44,060 bases of DNA, from the NCBI GenBank assembly GCA_002869405.1, contig PKSY01000311.1, forward strand, positions 1 through 44,060, in the 5' to 3' direction. The notes under the pieces are model-generated. The model saw nothing but the letters and a program-made list of their open reading frames with translations. It ran no database searches and was not told where the DNA came from. Below, piece after piece: positions 23,778-31,153 of the stretch. Source of the DNA: Marinilabiliales bacterium. Its GTDB lineage: Bacteria; Bacteroidota; Bacteroidia; Bacteroidales; BM520. The translations under genes were made by a program, and so were the position numbers. Positions within the stretch are counted from its first letter, which is position 1. Each line of letters opens with the position of its first letter.

Positions 23778-24596
23778 CTATTTCCCGGTTTGTACTTCTC
23801 CTGATGCATAATCGAATTCTGAACCAAACATGCTATGTGGAATAAGGTATATTGCCAGCAATACAATGCTTGCCAGAATTGGCCAGAATCGGTTCTGAGG
23901 GTCTTTCCTCAGTCGCAGCCATGCAACAACCCAGAAAATAAACGAAATAAGGGTTTTTGTATCTGTAAGGTCTTTGCCAAACGGCCATCCGGTCCAGAAA
24001 TCCCCGAAAGCATAATACTGAACTATGGGGCCAAGGATAAGTCCACCAACTAATAATAATATGGTGGTAATTCCTGCAAGCCGAAGGGTTCTTCTGCGAA
24101 GAAACAAAGCTTCAAAACCGGTTCTTAAACTGAAAACCATTGCCAAAAACATAAAAAGCACATGCGGGATGAGAATGGCTTCCGGCACAGGACCCTTAAA
24201 ACGAATCACGACAGGCTCTTCATTAATTGGTTTTTCCAATCCATTGTTGTCAATGAGAATCAGCCTGTATTCCAGTTTTCCTGCCGCAGGTTGAGCAGGG
24301 AGTTCGGCAACCAGTGCATCTTCCTTATGATGCATTCTATATTTAGTCCATGCATCATCACTTTTAAAACGACGGAATTCATAATACCCTTTAAGGATTT
24401 TGTTCGTATCAGGTACTGATATAACAGCATCCTTATCATTATCAGCACTTGTCAGAAGTTTTACGGATAAAGGCATACCATCGATGGTTATCTCAGCTTT
24501 TACAGGATATGTTGGGCCTGTTGTGCGCTGATATACGGCGATAATACCCATTAAAAGAACTGAAATTACCCAGAGTAAAAATGATTTCCACTTCAT
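23778..24596 (-). CDS. Membrane protein with N-terminal periplasmic domain, unknown function
   Basis: This 272-residue protein has one N-terminal helix (SFLLWVISVLLMGIIAVY). A beta-rich periplasmic domain of about 110 residues follows, resembling an immunoglobulin/FixH-like fold (YPVKAEITIDGMPLSVKLL...YRLILIDNNG). Four C-terminal helices (about 135-260) contain the polar loop YAFGDFWTGWPFGKDLTDTKT and conserved-looking His (ILIPHVLFMFLA, YLIPHSMFGSEFDY). Histidines in helices could bind heme, as in cytochrome b561-like proteins, but this is only a guess. I do not recognise a named family. It is the first gene of a two-gene operon with the rhomboid protease and has a candidate promoter at 24623-24653. 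Confidence 0.75.
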   Translation of the reverse strand: MKWKSFLLWVISVLLMGIIAVYQRTTGPTYPVKAEITIDGMPLSVKLLTSADNDKDAVISVPDTNKILKGYYEFRRFKSDDAWTKYRMHHKEDALVAELPAQPAAGKLEYRLILIDNNGLEKPINEEPVVIRFKGPVPEAILIPHVLFMFLAMVFSLRTGFEALFLRRRTLRLAGITTILLLVGGLILGPIVQYYAFGDFWTGWPFGKDLTDTKTLISFIFWVVAWLRLRKDPQNRFWPILASIVLLAIYLIPHSMFGSEFDYASGEVQTGK

Positions 24597-24622
24597 AATT
24601 TTGTCGTTTGTTGAATTAACCG

Positions 24623-24653
24623 TAAAAATATGGAAAGGTTCGAATCAAATCAA
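24623..24653 (-). promoter_or_regulatory. Candidate promoter of the membrane protein-rhomboid operon
   Basis: Minus strand: TTG (24651-24653), 20 bases, TATTTTTA (24623-24630). The last base differs from the TAnnTTTG consensus. Confidence 0.4.
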
Positions 24654-24738
24654 TGTTTAAAAGGAATTATTGCAATTTTATGGTATTTTTACAGTTTATA
24701 TCATTGAACACATTAGGTTAACGCTAACAAGAATATTC

Positions 24739-26247
24739 GTGGATTATCAGCGCACACATCATCACGCCTCTCTGTTTATCTTAATTATAATGTTTTTGCC
24801 TGCAGCACTTTTAGGGCAGGAGAGGTTCGGGCTTACCACCGGAAATTATTCAGGGATTACAGGAGCCAGACTAAATCCTTCCTCGATAGTTAATTATCAG
24901 CAATATCTTGATATTCAGGTAGCTGCCGGAGGGGTGTTTTTGGAGAATAACTACCTGTATATCGGTGCACAGGAATACAGGGCAAGGGATATATTTTCAC
25001 TAAGTCCTCAATTCCCAACATACACTGAAGAGCATCCGAATCTGGGGTATTCTGTAGAGCTGGGAGCTTTTAATCACTACCAGAATGGTGGCGATAAGGA
25101 TTTAAACCTTGATATTTGGGCTGGTGGTCCGGGTTTTCTTCTGGTTTCTGGTGATTATGCCTATGGAATAAGCATAAATGCCCGAACCGCTGTTTCCCTG
25201 CATAAGGTTCCTGAGAGTGTTGCCAATTTTGCGTATATAGGACTCGGTTATGTTCCGCAACACAATATAGATTATTATGAGGATGGCTTTTCTGCTGCCG
25301 GTATGGCATGGATGGAAACAGCTTTTTCGGTAGCAAAGATTTTTGAAGACAGATATTATACCCGTATCTCAGGTGGAATAACATTAAAGTATCTTTCAGG
25401 AGCATCAGGCTTTTATTTGTATGGTAATGCGTTGGATTATAATATGCTGAATCGCTCCGACCTGGATATTCTTAATCTTAATGCCACTACGGGTATGAGT
25501 CTTCCTCTTGGTTATAGCGATAACTCTTTCCCCGATGGAGGAAGTTTTTTCAAGGGCAGGGGAGTGGCTTTTGATGTCGGTTTTACGCTGCTGCAGAAAG
25601 ATAAAAACTATTATCGTCGTGATTATGACCGGCTTTGCCAACAGCATTATACAACCTATGTTTATCGTTTGGGAATCAGCTTGCTTGATGTCGGTTTTGT
25701 CTCCTTTTCCGATAACGCCATGGCTCATATTTATGAGGATGGCAGTCATTATTGGCCAAATATTAATGCATATCAGTATGAGGATATGAATTTCCTGATG
25801 AGTGACCTTAGTGATCGATTTTTTCGCGATCCCGGGGCAACCTACAATGGCGATAGGGTGACTGTCTTAACACCTGCAGCAATAAGCCTCCAGGGAGATT
25901 ATTCATTTGAAAATTATCTGTTTTTAAATGGAACCTGGATTCATCCGGTGGTTATTCGTCAAAGCGCCATCCGAAGACCTGCTCAGGTAGCGTTAGTGCC
26001 CCGCTACGAGCGGAAGCACTTTGAAGTGGCAATGCCGTTGAGTTTGTATCAGTACAAATATCCCCGGCTAGGGTTGAGTATCCGTGCTTATGCGTTAACC
26101 ATTGGTACGGAAAAGCTGGGTGCTTTTACCGGCCTTACCGACTTTTCCGGCATGGATATCTACTTTTCACTGAAATTCTCCTTTGATAAGGGCGACTGTC
26201 CCGGTGGCGGAAGAAAATACGGTTGTGATAATGTGCAATTCCAATAG
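24739..26247 (+). CDS. Predicted outer-membrane beta-barrel protein, DUF5723 type
   Basis: This protein has about 502 residues from the GTG at 24739; the frame stays open to a TTG at 24670 but there is no in-frame ATG before the signal peptide. From the GTG the N-terminus is a regular signal sequence (SLFILIIMFLPAALLGQ). The mature start ERFGLTTGNYSGITGARLNPSS matches my memory of DUF5723, a Bacteroidota family with strong beta-barrel character. The rest is full of alternating aromatic strands (for example YYTRISGGITLKYLSG). The C-terminus has a short Cys pair after the last strand. It directly precedes a giant type IX cargo protein, so a role as its surface partner or anchor is possible, by analogy with PorP/SprF-adhesin pairs. 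Confidence 0.75.
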   Translation: MDYQRTHHHASLFILIIMFLPAALLGQERFGLTTGNYSGITGARLNPSSIVNYQQYLDIQVAAGGVFLENNYLYIGAQEYRARDIFSLSPQFPTYTEEHPNLGYSVELGAFNHYQNGGDKDLNLDIWAGGPGFLLVSGDYAYGISINARTAVSLHKVPESVANFAYIGLGYVPQHNIDYYEDGFSAAGMAWMETAFSVAKIFEDRYYTRISGGITLKYLSGASGFYLYGNALDYNMLNRSDLDILNLNATTGMSLPLGYSDNSFPDGGSFFKGRGVAFDVGFTLLQKDKNYYRRDYDRLCQQHYTTYVYRLGISLLDVGFVSFSDNAMAHIYEDGSHYWPNINAYQYEDMNFLMSDLSDRFFRDPGATYNGDRVTVLTPAAISLQGDYSFENYLFLNGTWIHPVVIRQSAIRRPAQVALVPRYERKHFEVAMPLSLYQYKYPRLGLSIRAYALTIGTEKLGAFTGLTDFSGMDIYFSLKFSFDKGDCPGGGRKYGCDNVQFQ

Positions 26248-26332
26248 TGAATAATTTCGTGATAATTTTATGCGTTATATTTTCAAGAAGTCGTGTTTTT
26301 AGCTATATTTACGGCGCTTTGACGAAAGAATT

Positions 26333-29300
26333 ATGAGAATTAGAACCACTGCAGGGCTTTTAATTATACTGTGCCTTTCTTTATTTTCTTTATCAGTGTA
26401 TGCACAATACATTGATATCGACTATCCTACGGGTGATATTTGTCCGGGAGATGAAGTCTTATTTGTTAACAATTCCGCTAATCCGGGTGCTCATACCTGG
26501 CTTTGGACCTTTTGTAAAGCTGACCCCAATGAGGCTCCCGTTGGCGATCCCGAAATTAACTGGGACGAACTTTTACAATCACCTGTTTATCTCTCTTTGA
26601 ATGAAGATAATGGAGTTTTCTACTCTTTTATAAATAATTATTCAGAACTTGAATACAATAATAATTACCCTGGTAAGATAACACGATATACATATCCTGA
26701 ACTCGACGGACTTCCACAGGACCCTATAGATTTGATTATTGCGGGTATGCCTAAAAATCTGGAAGGGCTACAAATTGTGTATGATGAGTATGTTACTAAC
26801 AAATGGTACGGTTTTATTGTTGGTGGAAACCCGCTTTATAACTCCTCATACCTTGCAAGAATTGATTTTGGTGCCTCTCTTGATAATCCTTCTCCTGTGC
26901 TCACAATGCTTGTGGACGACCCCGGTTTTACAAACCTGAATTTCCCGCATGACCTCTATATCTTCTATGATGATGATAATGCTACCTGGCATGGATTTAC
27001 TGTAAATAAGGGTAGTGGTGAAGTAACACGTTTTGATTTTAACAATGGTATTAATCAGGTTCCGGATGTGGAAAACCTGGGTGACTTTGGAGGAATGCTA
27101 CAGGAACCTGTGGGTATCTTTCCAATTAGTGAGCTTGACGGTTCGGTGAATAACTGGCATGTGTTTGTTACTGACTATGTTGGAGGTCTGTTTCGTCTTG
27201 ACTTTGGATCAGATCTATTGAATAGCAGTCCTGTATGTTCTTCTGTTACAACTACCAGTACACAGGATATCCTGCATATGCGTGATTTATCCCTTTTTCG
27301 CAGTTGTAATGAAATTTACGGCTATATAGTCTCCGGGGCAAACAGCAGCGAATATAATCTGGTATCACTAAGGTTTGATGATATTACACAGGATCCTATC
27401 TGTACGTCATACGGAACTCTGGGTAATTCCATAGAATATGGCCATAGTATAAGTGATGTGTTTCGCGTCGGAAGCGATTATTATGCAATGATATGTAATA
27501 TTGCTACAAAAAATATTACACGCTTGATATTGCCTTCTTGTGAGGCTGTAAACAACCACGTTTTCACAGGACCTCACCCTCCTGCAATTATTTACGACGA
27601 ATCCGGTCCCAAGCAGGTGGAGGTTATTACCGATTTTGGAACTCCTTTGCAGGAAAATAAATGTATCGATCTTTTTATCGATTTTCTGCCGTTTGAAGCT
27701 GATACTATTCATGGACCGGTGGTGGTATGTCCCGGTGATACGGTAATCTATTTTGTGGATCCTCTGGATTATGCTGACTCCTACAACTGGAGTTTTCAGC
27801 CGGGAATGAGCGGTACCACCGCTACTGATGAAGCAACTATTGAAGTGGCCATTAGCTCCTCTATCGCTCCGGGCAGTCATTCTATTGAAGTTTACGGAAT
27901 TAATCATTGCGGTAATGGCCCTGCATATATCATGGATATCCATGTGGACACTTCCACTTTGATCAATAATCACCCTATTGATATCCTTGCCGTGGATGAA
28001 GGCGATGCCGCTCAGTTTTCTGTGATCGCTGAAGGTACAAACCTGATGTATCAATGGGAGGAGAGCCGTGACGGTGGAGCTACCTGGAATGCACTTACCG
28101 AAACCTATCCTTATTCAGGCGTTTATACCAATACGCTGGTTATTCAGGATGTAGAATCCACCATGACCGGATATGAGTACCGATGCAAGGTTTATGGAAG
28201 TTGCGCTCCGATTGAAATCGTATCCGGAGAATGTATCCTTGTTGTGGGATCCCTGCTCACCACTGTTGGTGTTGCCGGCGCTGAGGCATGCCCGGAAAGT
28301 GATGTTGATATACCTGTAGATATTGTAGGCTTTAGCCAGGTGAATGAACTTGAACTTAGAATTACTCATCCCACAGAGCTTGAATATCTTGGTTTTAGCA
28401 ATGTTCATGCACAGCTAAGCGGACTTACCGTAAATTCCCCAACACCGGGAGTAATTGAAATAGCATGGGACGGCACCAGCGGACAAACCATACTTTCCGG
28501 AAAGATGGTTAATCTTATGTTCCATACACATGTTGGAGCAGGGTGTGATTTTTCTTTTGATGAAGCTTATTGTGCCTATTATACTGAAGGGACAAAGCTT
28601 GAAGATGAGTATCAGCAGCATACTTTTACGATATTGCCACTTCCTCAGACGCCATCAATACCATCCGGTATTGTCGACCGCTGTGAAGGTTCTGAGGTGA
28701 TTTCCTATGATGTGCCGTCTCCAATGTATACCGATTCTTATAACTGGGTGTTGTATCCTCCTGAGGCCGGTTCAATAACCGGTACTTCCAATCCTGTTGC
28801 GATTACCTGGGACGAATATTTCCATGGAAATGCATGGATAAAAGTTAAAGGCAATAATGGTTGTGGTGAGGGTGCTTTCAGCGACAGCCTTCAGATTATT
28901 ACCAATCCTTTACCTTTAAAAGCTGCGGTTCCGTTGGGTGATACTAACCTTTGTGAGGCCGGACCGGCAACGCAGTATACCACATTGGGTGGTAACTATG
29001 CCGATACATACCTTTGGTCGATTGAGCCACCTGCTGCGGGAACTGTGACCGGAACAGGAGCTACCTGCGAGGTTTTCTGGGATCCTGAATGGGTTGGAAT
29101 GACAACATTAACTGCCTTGTCGCAAAACGGATGTGGCGATGCCCGTGAAAAGAGTGATGCTATTTTCATTGATGTTAACCCACTTCCTGAGATTGACATC
29201 TGGGCCTCCGATACAGTCACTTACCTGGATGCACCGGTCTCTTTTGACGCTGATGTATGGCGCGGAGCAGAACCCTATTCCTATCACTGGGATTTTATGA

Positions 29301-29734
29301 ATGAAGGATGGTTCTCATCTACTCCTGACACTACTATTATTCCTGATGATCCTTATCATGAATACATTCTTACCGTTGTCGACAGTAATAATTGTGTTAT
29401 GACATCCAAAATAGCAGTTAAGATTCTGCTGCCGATGTTTATGCCGAATGCTTTTACTCCGGATAACAACGGGCTAAATGATACTTTTAAAGGTTTTGTT
29501 ACCGGAAATGTTGAAGGTGTGAAATACAGGATGTTTGTGTATTCCCGTGAAGGAACTCAGGTTTATTATGAGGAAGGCAACGAGTTTTCCATGATGACAG
29601 GCTGGGACGGGACTTTTAAAGGGCAGAATTGCTCTTCCGGGGTATACATCTATATGTTGTATTATGAAATCATGGGATATGATGGAATTGAAGGAGAGCA
29701 GCTCCTGAAAGGATCATTCACTCTCCTCCGTTAA
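26333..29734 (+). CDS. Multidomain surface protein with type IX secretion (gliding-motility) C-terminal domain
   Basis: This 1133-residue protein has a signal peptide ending SLSVYAQ. Domains in order: a PKD-like opening (DICPGDEVLFVNNSANPG), a propeller-like region to about residue 440 built on 'LD....v....f.D' strands, a PKD-like unit (VVCPGDTVIYFVDPLDYADSYNWSF), an Ig-like unit with QWEESRDGGATW, a cohesin-like unit around 650-770 (DVDIPVDIVGFSQVNELELRI...GVIEIAWDG), two near-identical PKD-like units with TDSYNWVLYPPEAG and ADTYLWSIEPPAAG, another PKD unit with SYHWDF, and the CHU_C-type C-terminal domain (MPNAFTPDNNGLNDTFKGF to the end). The terminal domain directs export by the type IX system, type B. 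Binding target unknown. Starts 85 bases after the barrel gene. Confidence 0.9.
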   Translation: MRIRTTAGLLIILCLSLFSLSVYAQYIDIDYPTGDICPGDEVLFVNNSANPGAHTWLWTFCKADPNEAPVGDPEINWDELLQSPVYLSLNEDNGVFYSFINNYSELEYNNNYPGKITRYTYPELDGLPQDPIDLIIAGMPKNLEGLQIVYDEYVTNKWYGFIVGGNPLYNSSYLARIDFGASLDNPSPVLTMLVDDPGFTNLNFPHDLYIFYDDDNATWHGFTVNKGSGEVTRFDFNNGINQVPDVENLGDFGGMLQEPVGIFPISELDGSVNNWHVFVTDYVGGLFRLDFGSDLLNSSPVCSSVTTTSTQDILHMRDLSLFRSCNEIYGYIVSGANSSEYNLVSLRFDDITQDPICTSYGTLGNSIEYGHSISDVFRVGSDYYAMICNIATKNITRLILPSCEAVNNHVFTGPHPPAIIYDESGPKQVEVITDFGTPLQENKCIDLFIDFLPFEADTIHGPVVVCPGDTVIYFVDPLDYADSYNWSFQPGMSGTTATDEATIEVAISSSIAPGSHSIEVYGINHCGNGPAYIMDIHVDTSTLINNHPIDILAVDEGDAAQFSVIAEGTNLMYQWEESRDGGATWNALTETYPYSGVYTNTLVIQDVESTMTGYEYRCKVYGSCAPIEIVSGECILVVGSLLTTVGVAGAEACPESDVDIPVDIVGFSQVNELELRITHPTELEYLGFSNVHAQLSGLTVNSPTPGVIEIAWDGTSGQTILSGKMVNLMFHTHVGAGCDFSFDEAYCAYYTEGTKLEDEYQQHTFTILPLPQTPSIPSGIVDRCEGSEVISYDVPSPMYTDSYNWVLYPPEAGSITGTSNPVAITWDEYFHGNAWIKVKGNNGCGEGAFSDSLQIITNPLPLKAAVPLGDTNLCEAGPATQYTTLGGNYADTYLWSIEPPAAGTVTGTGATCEVFWDPEWVGMTTLTALSQNGCGDAREKSDAIFIDVNPLPEIDIWASDTVTYLDAPVSFDADVWRGAEPYSYHWDFMNEGWFSSTPDTTIIPDDPYHEYILTVVDSNNCVMTSKIAVKILLPMFMPNAFTPDNNGLNDTFKGFVTGNVEGVKYRMFVYSREGTQVYYEEGNEFSMMTGWDGTFKGQNCSSGVYIYMLYYEIMGYDGIEGEQLLKGSFTLLR

Positions 29735-29742
29735 GAAGTTTG

Positions 29743-30516
29743 CTAGAATCGTCTGTCACCGCCAAGAATACCACCGAGGATATCACCTCCGATTCCTGCT
29801 GCACCCTGTTTTTCTCCTCTGTTGTGACGGGCACTTGCTGCCATGATTCTGTCTGCCAGTCTGCTGAAAGGTAAGCTTTGAAGATATACTTTGCCGGGTC
29901 CGGTGAGTGTTGCAATAAAAATACCTTCACCACCAAACAGCGCATTTGTAAAACCTCCGACGAACTTAATGTCATAATCTACAGTAGGAGCAAAGGCTGC
30001 AATACATCCTGTATCGATACGGAGCGTTTCGCCGGCCTGGAGATTTTTGCTGATTACGGTTCCACCTGCATGCACGAAGGCCAGACCATCACCTGTGAGT
30101 TTTTGAAGTATAAATCCTTCACCACCAAACAGCCCTGCACCAAGTCTTTTTGAGAACGCAATATCAATATCAACACCTGCGGCTGCGCATAAGAAGGCAT
30201 CTTTCTGGCAAATGAAAGTTCCGCCAAGTTCAGTGAGGTCGAGCGGGATTACTTTTCCGGGGAATGGAGCGCCAAAGCCCACATATCCTTTTCCATTGCC
30301 GTTTTGTGTGAATGTGGTGATAAAAAATCCATCCCCGGTGAGCATTCTTTTAAAACCTTTAAAGATACCTCCGCCGGTGTTGGTTTGCATCTCAATACCA
30401 TTTGTCATATACATCATCGTACCTACTTCAGCCCGAACACCTTCGCCGGGGTCGAGGCCTACCTGTACAATTTGCATATCATCGCCATAAATTTTGTAAT
30501 CGATAATATCTGCCAT
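29743..30516 (-). CDS. AIM24/TIGR00266 family protein
   Basis: This 257-residue protein with no signal peptide matches the AIM24-like family: IDYKIYGDDMQIVQVGLDPGEGVRAEVGTMMYM at the N-terminus, three beta-barrel repeats rich in GG and GEG turns (LGGTFICQKDAFLCAAAGVDI, GLFGGEGFILQKLTGDG, ALFGGEGIFIATLTGPG), and a Gly-rich tail ending GGDILGGILGGDRRF. The beta-helix fold is known from structures, but the bacterial function is not established; the mitochondrial relative is needed for inner-membrane organisation. It is convergent with the surface protein gene (8 bases between stops) and divergent from the tRNA-His gene. Confidence 0.92.
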   Translation of the reverse strand: MADIIDYKIYGDDMQIVQVGLDPGEGVRAEVGTMMYMTNGIEMQTNTGGGIFKGFKRMLTGDGFFITTFTQNGNGKGYVGFGAPFPGKVIPLDLTELGGTFICQKDAFLCAAAGVDIDIAFSKRLGAGLFGGEGFILQKLTGDGLAFVHAGGTVISKNLQAGETLRIDTGCIAAFAPTVDYDIKFVGGFTNALFGGEGIFIATLTGPGKVYLQSLPFSRLADRIMAASARHNRGEKQGAAGIGGDILGGILGGDRRF

Positions 30517-30552
30517 AGATTAAAATTTTGACTTTAGAAGTTTTTTGAGTGA

Positions 30553-30584
30553 TAAAGTTACACGAAAAAATATTTTCATGGAAA
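30553..30584 (-). promoter_or_regulatory. Candidate promoter of the AIM24-like gene
   Basis: Minus strand: TTTC (30581-30584), 20 bases, TAACTTTA (30553-30560), each one base off the consensus. It lies about 36 bases before the start codon. Confidence 0.35.
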
Positions 30585-30596
30585 GTGATATTTTTA

Positions 30597-30627
30597 TTTC
30601 AGGAAATGAAAAAATGTATTATTTTTG
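30597..30627 (+). promoter_or_regulatory. Promoter of tRNA-His
   Basis: TTTC (30597-30600), 19 bases, TATTTTTG (30620-30627) is a close match to TTTG-N19-TAnnTTTG, ending 13 bases before the tRNA. Confidence 0.6.
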
Positions 30628-30640
30628 CAAATCGAAAATG

Positions 30641-30714
30641 GTGATTGTAGCTCAGTTGGTTAGAGCGCTGGATTGTGGTTCCAGAGGCCGCCGGTTCGAA
30701 CCCGGTCTTTCACC
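30641..30714 (+). tRNA. tRNA-His (anticodon GTG)
   Basis: The full cloverleaf can be drawn: D-stem GCTC/GAGC, anticodon stem CTGGA/TCCAG with loop TTGTGGT (anticodon GTG), a 5-base variable loop, and T-stem GCCGG/CCGGT with loop TTCGAAC. A G at 30640 can be the G-1 that marks tRNA-His, pairing with C73 at 30714. CCA is not fully encoded. The acceptor stem is odd: 5' GTGATTG faces 3' CTTTCAC, leaving two adjacent T-T mismatches (30645/30709 and 30646/30708). It has a promoter and a terminator, so it looks expressed. Confidence 0.9.
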
Positions 30715-30722
30715 CACGCACG

Positions 30723-30754
30723 AGGCTTTCAGAAATGAAAGCCTTTTTGTTTTC
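30723..30754 (+). terminator. Rho-independent terminator of tRNA-His
   Basis: A perfect 9-bp stem AGGCTTTCA/TGAAAGCCT (30723-30731, 30736-30744) with a GAAA tetraloop is followed by TTTTTGTTTT. Confidence 0.9.
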
Positions 30755-31153
30755 AATAACGAAAAAACAAGCATTACTCGGATCAAGGGAATAAGTTGGG
30801 TCAAGTAATGTAGAATTACACAGAGTTTATTTTTATTTTCCTTGATTAAATCGCATTTAAACCTTCAATAAATCTGTTCTAATCACCCATTGGTTTTGGG
30901 GTTTTCACAGTGTACCACGGAGTCCCAAAAACTTTCGGGATTCCTGCTTCGCAGAAAAGAGGTCCCTGTTGCTTAGCATCTTGCAAAAAGCAGACACCTC
31001 TAAACCTTTAATCAGATCCATAAAAAGTAATCAGTGAAGCTCGCATGGATGCTTAGCAACTATAACAACACCAGGTAGTTGGATTTTGCGCATATCTTTG
31101 CGTCATAGCGCCTTACCGGTAAAAAAGGATCAGGTGCAAAAGTTGGTTTGCCG
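30755..31153. other. Gene-free stretch with clustered inverted repeats
   Basis: No credible ORF is seen in about 400 bases. Three inverted repeats follow one another: 30919-30944 (GGAGTCCCAAA with its imperfect complement), 30944-30954 (CTGC/GCAG) and 30958-31001 (arms beginning AGAGGT and ending ACCTCT, imperfect inside). An isolated -7-like box TATCTTTG lies at 31093-31100 on the plus strand and points into the end of the kinase gene. The stretch may be a structured RNA, a REP-like element or the remnant of a lost mobile element; the sequence alone does not decide. Confidence 0.5.

Noticed and set aside
25070-25749. Two antisense frames of 111 and 114 codons within the barrel gene
   Set aside because: Both lie wholly inside the DUF5723 gene and have low-complexity, His/Gln- or Ile/Lys-rich translations typical of shadow frames.
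27407-28054. 215-codon frame antisense to the surface protein
   Set aside because: A shadow of a repetitive Asp/Ser-rich coding region; no start context or family features.
30545-30808. 87-codon open frame covering the tRNA-His gene
   Set aside because: It runs through a clear tRNA and its terminator; the protein has no recognisable feature.
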